Positions 22,317-30,245 of a stretch of DNA of 34,380 nt are shown here, in pieces; the stretch's first letter is position 1; each line of letters starts with the position of its first letter. A program made the translations under genes and the position numbers. The notes beneath the pieces are model-generated. The model was not told the DNA's origin, did not search any database, and saw nothing but the letters and a program-made list of their open reading frames with translations. The stretch comes from a virus, in IMG/VR virus record IMGVR_UViG_3300044797_000051, positions 1 to 34,380 of that record. One strand, written 5' to 3'.

Positions 22317-24749
22317 ATGGCGTTCATTTCTGAAGTTGAATCGATTTTCATCCAGCGCCTTTACACGGGCTGGATCACTCTCCGGAATCAGACCTGCACT
22401 CCAGTGAAAATGATGGGGAGGCGGGTCATTGAGCTTTATGACGCGCTGATCGCGGGCAACGATTTTGAAATTACCACGTTGCTCTCACTGAAGCGCCGGG
22501 CCGGGCATACTCTGCTCGTCGCCATCAATTCCGCAGCACTCTATCTCTACTCCTGGAAATCAAATACGCAAGGCACCATTCCAATCTTCGACACGCTCAC
22601 GGATGTCGAGTACTACAACGGAACGGGCGTGACAACGATTCTCACGAAAACCGTGGGCGCTGGCTTGAACGTCGAGTCGAGCCTTCTGGGAATCGGAAAT
22701 TATCTCTACATCGGCAATCCCCAAGTCTCGCAAAAGTGGGACGGTCCTGCGGGAGAGCAAGGGCTGACGAATTGGGGAATCAGCATTGGCGCTGGAGGGA
22801 CAACGACCGGACCAAATACGGCCGGAACCGGAACCGATGGCGGCGGCTCGCAAGTGTGGGCGAATCCGAGCGGCGTCACGTCCGCAGTCACCTATGCGAC
22901 GAACACTCCAGCAGGCGGACACTCAACCAATCAACTGAAGGCAACGAATTTCGGATTCGCGCTTCCAGGCACAAGTTTGATAGTGGGTGTCATCGTTACG
23001 TTCGATGCTTATGCTTCTGCTGCGGTAAATACTTTGACAGTGCGACTTCTCCCTGGCTCTGGCTTCGGCGGCGGCGCGCCGAAAACGCTGACACTCTCGA
23101 CCACGCCGGGCACCACAAATAATCTGGGAAGCGCAACGGATGGTTGGAGAGCATCGCTGAATGCTTCGCAGGTAAACGGCGTCAATTTCGGCGTGGAGTT
23201 TCAGGGCAATGCGGGCGCGACTTACAACGTTCGCAATGTGAAGATGACGCTATACAGCGTCATTCCCACAGGTGCGACGCCGACCGGATCGGGAACTTTC
23301 ACAGCGGTCAATGGCTACAGTTACGTTTATGCCTACGGAAATTCGGTGAGCGGCGAAATTTCGAATGCGACATCGATCTCGGCGGACACGGGGCCATTCA
23401 CAAATAAAGCCTACGTGGGAGTCGCCGTGGCCGCTTCGAGTGATCCGCAAGTCAACCAGATCAGGGTTTACCGAACAACGGATTCGGGCGGCGGCAATAT
23501 CTTTTTCGAGATCGCGAACAGCCCATTCCCGAACGTAACCGCCACGGTGCAGGACACGACCCTGGACACATCCTTGCAGGTAACTTCGCAAGCCGAAGTG
23601 AATCTGGGAAACACGCCGCCTCCAGCCGGGCTAACAAATCTGGAATGGTTTGCGGGCCGCATGTGGGGCAGCGTCGCGAACTTGCTTTATGCCTCGACCG
23701 GGCCCGAAACGATTTCCGGGACAGCTCCAAACTCAAATTGGAATCCGGAATTTCAGTATGTGATTCCGGGCACAATCACGCGCAACATCGCAGCGCCGAA
23801 CGGGATGATCGTATTCACACTGGATGATTCCTACATCGTGCGCGGAACCGACATCACAAATTTCACGATCAATGAATACGTGAAAGATTTGGGTGTTCGC
23901 AGTTATAACGCGGTCGATACGGACGGCTCAAGCATTTATGTTTTCACCTCAGACCGCCAGTTCGTAATTCTGAGCGCGTCGGGAATGACCGACCTCGGAG
24001 TGACAGGCGGCATCGCGGACCAGCTAGCGGCCGTTGATCCCACGCAGTGCTACGTGAAAGTGAACCGCTATGGCCTCGATTCAATCGTGCGACTTCTCGA
24101 CACCGTCAACAATGTCTATTACGACTACAACCTCAACCAGCAGTGCTGGAACCTTCCCGGCATCCTACAAATGCCCGATTGCACGGCTATGGGCAGCATT
24201 GAAGTTACTCCCGGAGTGTGGCGGCTTCTTCTTAGTTCCACGAGTGCCGGAGGTTCCAGTCTGGCCTATCGTGACGTCACCAACTTCCAAGATCTGGGAG
24301 TGAGTTACGCGCCGAATGCCGTTTTCGGGTCGATCCAGTTGGCCGATCCGGGCTCGCTGGCAAAGTTCGGAGCGTGCGGCGGATTCGCAATGCAATATAC
24401 GTCGATCGGCACAGTGCCAGAACTGTCGGTTTTGCCGAACGATATCGGCTGCGTTCTGAGCAATCCCGTGGGCTCGCAAATCACGACCGCAAAATTTACG
24501 AGCTTGAACACACCGAAAAATGGTTTCGCCATTCCACCCACGCTGGGCAACCAGCCCACAGGCTACCGAAATCTTGGCTACTATTATCTGTACGGCCGTG
24601 GCCTGAGCGCGATGGTGCAAAACCTGCAATTCCTGCTGGCAGCGCCGCCTGAAAACACCGCGCTGGAACTGATCGGCTTTGGAATCTACGGTGATCTTAA
24701 GCAGGAAGTTGGAACCGCGGGCCAGTTGCCGCAGATTCAGGGGAGATAA
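22317..24749 (+). CDS. tail nozzle / tail tubular protein B-like
   Basis: 810 aa from ATG 22317, similar in length to T7 gp12 (794 aa). Proteins of this group form the end of the short tail with beta-propeller and OB-like parts. Evidence here: repeated beta motifs such as ESSLLGIGNYLYIGNPQVSQ near 125, LTNLEWFAGRMWGSVANLLY near 445, and APNGMIVFTLDDSYIVRGTD near 490. A FN3-like stretch with IRVYRTTDSGGGNIFFEIAN lies near 385. The C-terminus is a compact beta end (ALELIGFGIYGDLKQEVG). It directly follows the adaptor block, as in other podoviruses. No enzymatic motif is visible. Its stop overlaps the next ATG. Confidence 0.7.
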   Translation: MAFISEVESIFIQRLYTGWITLRNQTCTPVKMMGRRVIELYDALIAGNDFEITTLLSLKRRAGHTLLVAINSAALYLYSWKSNTQGTIPIFDTLTDVEYYNGTGVTTILTKTVGAGLNVESSLLGIGNYLYIGNPQVSQKWDGPAGEQGLTNWGISIGAGGTTTGPNTAGTGTDGGGSQVWANPSGVTSAVTYATNTPAGGHSTNQLKATNFGFALPGTSLIVGVIVTFDAYASAAVNTLTVRLLPGSGFGGGAPKTLTLSTTPGTTNNLGSATDGWRASLNASQVNGVNFGVEFQGNAGATYNVRNVKMTLYSVIPTGATPTGSGTFTAVNGYSYVYAYGNSVSGEISNATSISADTGPFTNKAYVGVAVAASSDPQVNQIRVYRTTDSGGGNIFFEIANSPFPNVTATVQDTTLDTSLQVTSQAEVNLGNTPPPAGLTNLEWFAGRMWGSVANLLYASTGPETISGTAPNSNWNPEFQYVIPGTITRNIAAPNGMIVFTLDDSYIVRGTDITNFTINEYVKDLGVRSYNAVDTDGSSIYVFTSDRQFVILSASGMTDLGVTGGIADQLAAVDPTQCYVKVNRYGLDSIVRLLDTVNNVYYDYNLNQQCWNLPGILQMPDCTAMGSIEVTPGVWRLLLSSTSAGGSSLAYRDVTNFQDLGVSYAPNAVFGSIQLADPGSLAKFGACGGFAMQYTSIGTVPELSVLPNDIGCVLSNPVGSQITTAKFTSLNTPKNGFAIPPTLGNQPTGYRNLGYYYLYGRGLSAMVQNLQFLLAAPPENTALELIGFGIYGDLKQEVGTAGQLPQIQGR

Positions 24750-25396
24750 TGGCGAAACAAACGCTGGCGGATCGCATCGATAAGGCGATCAACGTAAACA
24801 ACAACACGCAGGGGCGTGTGCCGATTGGCCGAAGCCCAATCGCTTCCCCGGCGCGCAGCTATTTTTCCCCCACGGATTCCTACGAAAACGAGATTGGATT
24901 CGACAACCCTCAAAGCTCATTCGCTCCGGGCGCCCTTCGCGGCATGTGGTCGGTTGCCGATCAGCAGCAAGCCAGCGTCCCCACGACAGCCCTGAGAGTC
25001 GGAAACGCGAACAGCAACCAGATCGCGGCCATTCAGGGCGGCATTGCGAAAAATCCCGTAGCTCCGGCTGCTGTTTGGGCAACAGTTCCGCAGATGGTAA
25101 TGAACCTGACGGCGCGGGGCCCAGTCATCATCTCGGCCAGCGTTTCGGTGCAATCGAGCGTGGCGAATGATGTTGCAGGCTTCGCCATCTACCGGGACGG
25201 CTTATTGATCGGAAATCATCTGACCGCGACTTTGCCGGGAACGGCCTCGACTGCCATGCTTGTGCAACTCAGTTCGATGGACACTCCACCGCAAGGTCTG
25301 CACTTTTACGCGATGCAGTGGAGTCCGGGAACGGGCACGCTGACGGCAACCTCGAACCAGCGTAACCTCTATGGCGTAAATCTCAGCCCGCAGTAG
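24749..25396 (+). CDS. virion protein with beta-sandwich C-terminus
   Basis: 215 aa from ATG 24749, coupled to the nozzle gene with GGGAGATA upstream. Residues 1-85 are polar and disordered (NNNTQGRVPIGRSPIASPAR). Residues 95-215 form a jelly-roll-like beta domain (VPQMVMNLTARGPVIISASV, then FAIYRDGLLIGNHLTATLPG, then LHFYAMQWSPGTGTLTATSN). This resembles C-terminal TNF-like or head-domain modules of tail appendages. It could be a spike or tail-tip subunit, by position. No catalytic motif is seen. Confidence 0.6.
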   Translation: MAKQTLADRIDKAINVNNNTQGRVPIGRSPIASPARSYFSPTDSYENEIGFDNPQSSFAPGALRGMWSVADQQQASVPTTALRVGNANSNQIAAIQGGIAKNPVAPAAVWATVPQMVMNLTARGPVIISASVSVQSSVANDVAGFAIYRDGLLIGNHLTATLPGTASTAMLVQLSSMDTPPQGLHFYAMQWSPGTGTLTATSNQRNLYGVNLSPQ

Positions 25397-25400
25397 ATTT

Positions 25401-25425
25401 CGTGCTCCGAAACCACAGTAGGGAG
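25401..25425 (+). repeat. recurrent intergenic element, copy 9
   Basis: CGTGCTCCGAAACCACAG followed by TAGGGAG, four bases after the stop at 25396. Its end is the ribosome site for ATG 25433. Confidence 0.75.
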
Positions 25426-25432
25426 AACTCAC

Positions 25433-26074
25433 ATGCAATTTAACTGGAAACGATTCTTGTTCACCGCTCTCGTCATCGACGCGCTGATCTTTCTGGTCGG
25501 CTGTACGACTTCGTGGGTTTCGGAAGCATCGAGCATTCTTGCTCTGCTCGGCCCGGCAATTTCCGCGGCCCTTGAGATTTTGTCAGCCTTCGGTATCGGG
25601 CTCTCGCCGAACGTCGCAACCCAGATCGCCGCTTGGGGACAGAAAGCGCAAACCGCCCTGACGCAGGTTGCGGCCCTGATTACCCAGTACAACACCGCGG
25701 AGGCCACGGCGCAGCCGGGAATCTTGGCCGAAATCCAAACCCTACTCGCGACGGTCGCCGACAACCTGGCTACGCTGTTGCCGACGATCAATATCACGGA
25801 CCCTGCGACTCAGGCCAAGGTCATTGCCGTGTTCAATGCTATCCAAACTGAGTTGGCGGCACTGGTAGCCCTGATTCCGTCGATCACGACGGCAAGCGCT
25901 ATGACAGAGCACGTGGATGCATTGTTCGCAGTAGCGACGGCGGCGAAGAAATTTAAGGTGAAGTCCGCGAAGCAGTTTGCAGACGACTTCAACAAGAAAG
26001 CTGGCGCACTCGGCAAGCAGTTCCAGATCAAAGGCCCTGGAGCCATCGCGGACATCGAACATATCGGAGAGTAA
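25433..26074 (+). CDS. phage-encoded lipoprotein
   Basis: 213 aa from ATG 25433. Residues 1-24 (MQFNWKRFLF, then hydrophobic, ending LVGC) form a lipoprotein signal with lipobox LVGC and acylated Cys24. The mature part is all helical, Ala/Leu-rich with amphipathic repeats (ATQIAAWGQKAQTALTQVAA), then a basic end (KKFKVKSAKQFADDFNKKAG). Phage lipoproteins usually block superinfection or alter the envelope. Its place among virion genes also permits a role in envelope passage. Neither is shown by the sequence. Confidence 0.7.
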   Translation: MQFNWKRFLFTALVIDALIFLVGCTTSWVSEASSILALLGPAISAALEILSAFGIGLSPNVATQIAAWGQKAQTALTQVAALITQYNTAEATAQPGILAEIQTLLATVADNLATLLPTINITDPATQAKVIAVFNAIQTELAALVALIPSITTASAMTEHVDALFAVATAAKKFKVKSAKQFADDFNKKAGALGKQFQIKGPGAIADIEHIGE

Positions 26075-26081
26075 GGGTTCC

Positions 26082-26471
26082 ATGCTCCATGTTCGCAACA
26101 TCAAGCCGGAAGATCGAGAAATTCTCATGGCGGCAGCGAAAGCTGATCCATATCACGCCGCTGTGGGCTTGACGGGCGAACACTGGATGAAAGGTGGTGG
26201 TCTTTTCTATGAAGATGAGAACGGGCCAGTCGTCGCATTGAAAACCACTTACGTCGCGCGAGCCGATATTCAATTTCTGACACAGGACCATGAGCGGAAC
26301 GCCAAGGCGCTGCTCGATGGCTTCTGGCGCTATTGCGACATCATGGCGAAGCGTGGAATCAAAGAGATCGTGTTCAATACCGAATCGGATAAGGTGGCAG
26401 AGTTCTTCCAGAAACGGTTCCACTTTCGCCCGCTGAGTGCGGGCACGTACTCGCTCTGGATCGGAGACTGA
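26082..26471 (+). CDS. GNAT-like acetyltransferase-fold protein
   Basis: 129 aa from ATG 26082 with TAAGGG upstream; the ORF continues upstream but overlaps the lipoprotein gene. The pattern is that of a short GNAT fold: LHVRNIKPEDREILMAAA at the N-terminus, GLFYEDENGPVVALKTTYVA in the central sheet, ALLDGFWRYCDIMAKRGIKE for the acetyl-CoA-side helix, and VAEFFQKRFHFRPLSAGTY at the end. The usual Q/RxxGxG/A acetyl-CoA loop is not convincing, so it may have lost activity. Similar short GNAT-like proteins occur beside internal virion genes of podophages. Confidence 0.6.
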   Translation: MLHVRNIKPEDREILMAAAKADPYHAAVGLTGEHWMKGGGLFYEDENGPVVALKTTYVARADIQFLTQDHERNAKALLDGFWRYCDIMAKRGIKEIVFNTESDKVAEFFQKRFHFRPLSAGTYSLWIGD

Positions 26472-27272
26472 GTGGGCGGCCCATCACAATCCGAGAAAAC
26501 GCTTCAGACTGAGCAAGCTGCTGAAACCCAGCAGTATATGCAGCAGCAGAGCACTCTCTATTCCGAATCCCAAGCTTTGCAGGCCACACTGAAGCCTCAA
26601 CTCGAATCCGAAATCAATAATCCGACTGGCTTCAGTGCTCAGGAATTGGCCGAACTGAATGCCTCAAGCGTGAACACCACCGGCGCTCAATATGCGAGCG
26701 TCCAAAAGCAGTTGAACCTGCAAAATTCTTCGGCGAATATGGCCGGGCTGACTTCGGGCGTGGCTGCGGGAGAAACGGCATCGCTCAAAGGAGAAGCGGC
26801 TGGCACCATCGCAACCAATGCCTCGAACGTGGCGCTGGCGAACGCCAACCTCCAGCAGCAGAATAAACAGAGCGCTACGAGCGAATTACTGGGCCTGGAA
26901 TCCGGCCAGATGTCGGGAGCCATCCAGACAGGGAGCGTCGAAAACACGAGCGAGAGCAATGCCTTCAACCAGGCGTACCAGGAAGATCAGCAGTCGAATC
27001 AGATGATGAACACTCTGGTCGGAGCAGCGGTCGGAGCTGGATCGGCCTTCGCGAGCGGAGGGGCAACGGCGATTGGCTGCTGGATCGCAGCGGCGGTCTA
27101 TGGAAGCTGGGATGATTCCCGAGTGTGGCGCGTGCGGGAGCGAATCTTCGGCGGTGACCATCGGATCACCGCAGCCCTCTATTTGGCCTTCGGAGAGCGA
27201 GTTGCCCGGCTGGTCAAGAAATATGGAATACTGAAGGCTGGATTCCGATTCGTGTTCGATAGGATGCAGTGA
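26472..27272 (+). CDS. internal virion (ejection-type) protein with CFI-box-like C-terminus
   Basis: 266 aa from GTG 26472 immediately after the previous stop. Residues 1-180 are Gln/Ser/Ala-rich helices (QQYMQQQSTLYSESQALQAT). A small-residue membrane segment follows at about 182-209 (TLVGAAVGAGSAFASGGATA). Residues 203-266 begin CWIAAAVYGSWDD and contain VWRVRERIF and GERVARLVKKYG. This is like the CFIATAAYGS domain found at C-termini of bacterial and phage proteins. Ejection proteins form a conduit through the envelope, and a membrane segment fits that. The role is inferred from position and composition. Confidence 0.65.
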   Translation: MGGPSQSEKTLQTEQAAETQQYMQQQSTLYSESQALQATLKPQLESEINNPTGFSAQELAELNASSVNTTGAQYASVQKQLNLQNSSANMAGLTSGVAAGETASLKGEAAGTIATNASNVALANANLQQQNKQSATSELLGLESGQMSGAIQTGSVENTSESNAFNQAYQEDQQSNQMMNTLVGAAVGAGSAFASGGATAIGCWIAAAVYGSWDDSRVWRVRERIFGGDHRITAALYLAFGERVARLVKKYGILKAGFRFVFDRMQ

Positions 27273-29008
27273 TGCCAGACGACCAAGACAGCGCCGCACA
27301 GGACGACGAGAGCAGTTTCTCGCTTCCCGGCCAGGACGACGACGCGGGGGGCGGCGGGGGCGGTTCTGCGCCCCCATCTCCTCCGGCAGGTCCTCAAGGG
27401 TCACCCGCACCCCAAACCTCGCCACAACCGCCTGCAAACCCCATGCAGGGCACTCCTGCGCAAGAAGCTGATACCAATGCAGCCGAAGATGCGACCGCGC
27501 CGAAAATCTCGGGTCGGGCGATGTTTCTGGGCGGGCTGCTCAAAACCATTCTGAGTGGAGCCATTGCAGGCGCGGGGGCCTCGCGGACGCGAATGGGAGG
27601 CGAAATTGCGGCTGGAGCTCAGGCTGCCCCGGAAAAGCAACTTCAGCAGGCCAAGATCTCGACCGCCATGTCAGATGCGGACCAGGCGAAGGCTCAGGCC
27701 TCTATTACCGGGATGAAAGCCCTCCAGACTGAATACCTGCTCAAGCGACTTCCGGCAGACGACCAGATGCGGCATCTTGAAACCGTCTCGAACTTCAAGC
27801 AGGCGCTCATCAAGGAAGGGGCAGACGTAGTAGCTGAAGGCGATGACGAAAAAGCCTCGGACGCGCAAGCCTTCCACCTGAACGGAACCGACCCACGAGC
27901 GACGAGCCATGCCGGGAAATTCTACAGCCTGCCCACCATCGGGACGGACGGCAAACCGAAATTCGACACGGTCTATGTCCCAAGCAAAGAAGTTCTCCAG
28001 AACGATTACAAGTACACCGACTCGAACGGCAAAGAGCAGACGATTCCGGCTGGTACGCCGATGGCTGGCGCGATGGGAAAGTTTGTCGAGAACTTGCAAA
28101 AGGGCGTGCAGGATGACACCAAAGCCCAGCATAAGACGCTGGCGGATGCCTTAAAACCGAACGTGCCCGATGCGGTGATACCGCAGACCGTGGACTGGCT
28201 CGAAGCCCAGCAAAAGCAGAACACTCCTCTTTACCAGCAGAACAAGAACGCCGTTGACGCCCAAATCAATACTTTGACGGCGGCGCACGGCCAGAACTTG
28301 AGCGAGAGCCTTCAGAAAAAAGCTGCGGGGAACGTTTCAAATGTCAACCTGCTTTCACCGGAAGCCGTAGATCAAGCGGCCGAAAAATATTCTCAGACCG
28401 GGCAACTGGCATCGGGACTTTCGCGCAGCCCAACGACGACAGCCGCAATCATTAAGCGCGCTGCGGAGCTTCATCCAGAGCAGAATTTGGCGGAGAATGA
28501 AGGCGCGTTCAAGGCGAATCAGGCATCACTCACGAAGCTCCAGACCACGTTTGACAATGTTTCAGCGTTCGAGAATACGGCTGGGAAAAATCTCGACGTG
28601 TTCCTGAAACAAGCGAAAACTATCAGCGATTCCGGCAGCCCGTGGATCAACAAACCATTGCGCGATGTTGACAAAAGCGTGCTCGGCAGTGCGGATATGG
28701 CAGCATTCAACGCCGCGCGCGTCACCGCGGTAACCGAGATCGGAAAAGTCTTAAATAGTGCCAACGCATCGGGCGTGCTTTCGGATTCGGCGCGGCAGGA
28801 AGTGAGCGAACTGATCGGAAAAGATGCGACGTTCAAGCAGATCACAAAGGCTGCTGGGATTCTGAAACAGGACATGGCGAACCGCCATCAGTCCTATCAA
28901 ATGCAGATCCAAGACATTCAGGGACGCATGGGATCGAAGGCCGCGCCCGCCGCGGCCAAGGGTGGTGACGCCTTCGCTCAGTTTGGCGGAAAGATGCGAC
29001 CTCAATGA
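27272..29008 (+). CDS. large internal virion (ejection-type) protein
   Basis: 578 aa from ATG 27272 (a GTG two codons earlier overlaps). It starts with an acidic, Gly/Pro-rich disordered stretch (DDDAGGGGGGSAPPSPPAGP). A small-residue hydrophobic segment follows near 88-110 (MFLGGLLKTILSGAIAGAG). After that come several hundred residues of helix with many Gln/Ala/Lys. An irregular beta part lies near 215-260. Long helical rods and a membrane-like segment fit proteins carried in the head and ejected before DNA. The last base of the preceding gene overlaps this start, and its own end overlaps the next gene (ATGA at 29005). Confidence 0.6.
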   Translation: MPDDQDSAAQDDESSFSLPGQDDDAGGGGGGSAPPSPPAGPQGSPAPQTSPQPPANPMQGTPAQEADTNAAEDATAPKISGRAMFLGGLLKTILSGAIAGAGASRTRMGGEIAAGAQAAPEKQLQQAKISTAMSDADQAKAQASITGMKALQTEYLLKRLPADDQMRHLETVSNFKQALIKEGADVVAEGDDEKASDAQAFHLNGTDPRATSHAGKFYSLPTIGTDGKPKFDTVYVPSKEVLQNDYKYTDSNGKEQTIPAGTPMAGAMGKFVENLQKGVQDDTKAQHKTLADALKPNVPDAVIPQTVDWLEAQQKQNTPLYQQNKNAVDAQINTLTAAHGQNLSESLQKKAAGNVSNVNLLSPEAVDQAAEKYSQTGQLASGLSRSPTTTAAIIKRAAELHPEQNLAENEGAFKANQASLTKLQTTFDNVSAFENTAGKNLDVFLKQAKTISDSGSPWINKPLRDVDKSVLGSADMAAFNAARVTAVTEIGKVLNSANASGVLSDSARQEVSELIGKDATFKQITKAAGILKQDMANRHQSYQMQIQDIQGRMGSKAAPAAAKGGDAFAQFGGKMRPQ

Positions 29009-29631
29009 GCACGCCAGCCATGACGCCGATGATTTCTCCTGATGGTGAAGTCGGGGATATCCCGGCAGAGAATGTAGGGGATGCGGTAAAATCTGGCTAC
29101 AAGGTCGGGCAAGATATGCTCTCGCCTGACGGAAAAGCCGGAACCATACCGCTCGACAGCGTTCACGATGCGTTGAAGGCTGGCTTCCAGATGAAAGGAT
29201 CATCCGGGCCGGCCGGACCGAGCAACATAGCAGGTACGGCGAAACCCGGGGAGACTTCTCCGCAAGCAGCCGCAACGATGAAACCTGTCGATGCGATGGG
29301 AAACCAGCAAACTCCGGAATCCGCAACATCTGGACTACCCGGCCACACCGGAACTCGGCCTGTTACCGCCAAGGATTTGATTCCAGGCTATGTGGCTGGC
29401 GGCACAGCATTGGCGGGAGTGGCCGCATCCGGACTTCCCGAACTCTATGAACTGGGAATCAAACACATGGCTGGCGATGTGCTGCCCGGCATGGAAGAGC
29501 AAGCGGCCAAAGCGAAATTGCTCCAGTACGCACCCAAGGTACTAGCGATCGTCAAAGACCTCGGGATTTCTGGCGGCGGGCTTGGCTTGCTTTGGAAAGC
29601 CATCCTCGGGGGGAAGAAGGATCAACACTAG
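29005..29631 (+). CDS. virion protein with tandem SPDG repeats
   Basis: 208 aa from ATG 29005, coupled to the large internal protein. Two tandem units of about 29 residues open the protein: MISPDGEVGDIPAENVGDAV with KSGYKVG, then MLSPDGKAGTIPLDSVHDAL with KAGFQM. Such units occur in N-terminal parts of phage virion proteins. A disordered Pro/Ser/Thr stretch follows. The second half has a Gly/Ala-rich membrane-like helix (IPGYVAGGTALAGVAASGLP) and a helical end with GISGGGLGLLWKAILGGKK. It is the last + gene of the late block. Its 3' end overlaps a minus-strand gene. Confidence 0.6.
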   Translation: MSTPAMTPMISPDGEVGDIPAENVGDAVKSGYKVGQDMLSPDGKAGTIPLDSVHDALKAGFQMKGSSGPAGPSNIAGTAKPGETSPQAAATMKPVDAMGNQQTPESATSGLPGHTGTRPVTAKDLIPGYVAGGTALAGVAASGLPELYELGIKHMAGDVLPGMEEQAAKAKLLQYAPKVLAIVKDLGISGGGLGLLWKAILGGKKDQH

Positions 29632-29701
29632 CCCGAAACAATGCCTCAAGCCCGTGCGCCACGGCCGCGATTCCGAAGCAGATCATAACAAAAGTAGTCA
29701 T
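29552..29701 (-). CDS. small membrane-type hypothetical protein
   Basis: 49 aa from ATG at 29701, overlapping the stop of the upstream minus gene (ATGA arrangement). Residues 1-25 (MTTFVMICFGIAAVAHGLEA) are hydrophobic, like one membrane helix. The rest is basic (KASQARRQKSRGL). It runs 80 bases into the 3' end of the + strand virion gene at 29005. It was found by reading the strand directly. The hydrophobic start and coupling are in favour; the overlap is against. Confidence 0.4.
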   Translation of the reverse strand: MTTFVMICFGIAAVAHGLEALFRASVDPSSPRGWLSKASQARRQKSRGL

Positions 29702-29829
29702 AAGTCCTTCACTCCACCTTCGAGCCACGCGAACAGGCCCGGAAGAATAATCTCAAACGGAAAACCGAACCAGACTTGGAAGCCTCTGATCTGAATCTCA
29801 ATCGCCCCACAAACTAATTTAATCGTCAT
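29698..29829 (-). CDS. small hydrophobic hypothetical protein
   Basis: 43 aa from ATG at 29829. The sequence MTIKLVCGAIEIQIRGFQVW then FGFPFEIILPGLFAWLEGG is hydrophobic and aromatic, possibly membrane-associated. Its TGA overlaps the ATG of the next minus gene. It lies 103 bases after the stop of the minus gene at 29933. A holin-like or other lysis role would fit the size and place but is a guess. Confidence 0.45.
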   Translation of the reverse strand: MTIKLVCGAIEIQIRGFQVWFGFPFEIILPGLFAWLEGGVKDL

Positions 29830-29932
29830 ACCCTGAGTCTAGCCCTCGCTGCGGGCCGATCAAGGGTACGAACGTCTCTGCTTCTTTAGTTCCGGTATGA
29901 CCCGCTCCAGAAACGCGAGCGCCTTCAGTTCG

Positions 29933-30175
29933 TCAGCGCGCTTCGACAACTTCTTCTTGAACGCTTTGTCTGGCCTTTTGCGCATGTTCCCTCCGAAGGA
30001 TCAGGCACGCGTCTTGATGGCGGTGCTCGGTCAATCGCGCCGCCCGGTCTGTGTCGGCCTGTTTGAGTTCCTGAGCACGGAGCAGGAGAGCGCTGACTTC
30101 GCGCGTTGACAAATCGCCCATTTTGCCCGTGTAGCCCATTTCCGCGAGTGCTGCGTGAAAATATCGTGTGTCCAT
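29933..30175 (-). CDS. small helical hypothetical protein, possibly leaderless
   Basis: 80 aa from ATG at 30175. It is soluble and helical with many charges (STREVSALLLRAQELKQADT, then RREHAQKARQSVQEEVVEAR). The composition is that of a normal protein, while the + frame over it reads Phe/Ser-rich. No ribosome site lies near the ATG. A -10-like TAGAAT ends only six bases before it, so the mRNA may begin at the ATG. It is the first gene of the minus-strand operon. The family is unknown. Confidence 0.6.
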   Translation of the reverse strand: MDTRYFHAALAEMGYTGKMGDLSTREVSALLLRAQELKQADTDRAARLTEHRHQDACLILRREHAQKARQSVQEEVVEAR

Positions 30176-30181
30176 GTAGCG

Positions 30182-30209
30182 ATTCTAGCCCCTTCCCAGA
30201 GCTTGTAAA
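30182..30209 (-). promoter_or_regulatory. sigma70-like promoter for the minus-strand operon
   Basis: On the minus strand TTTACA (30209-30204), 16 bases, then TAGAAT (30187-30182). Five of six bases match at each box. The expected start point falls at the ATG 30175. Confidence 0.6.
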
Positions 30210-30218
30210 CGGTACTGT

Positions 30219-30240
30219 GGTAACATCCTGCCTAGTTACC
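30219..30240. promoter_or_regulatory. candidate operator, inverted repeat
   Basis: GGTAAC (30219-30224) and GTTACC (30235-30240) with a 10-base spacer, in the divergent region just before ATG 30246. A regulator such as the ribbon-helix-helix protein at 30818 could bind here, by inference only. Confidence 0.35.
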
Positions 30241-30245
30241 CCTAT

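Noticed and set aside
29651-29693. Tenth copy of the recurrent element (CGTGCGCC... CCGAAGCAGAT)
   Set aside because: The two halves are separated by extra bases and lie in a minus-strand gene; similarity is likely chance.
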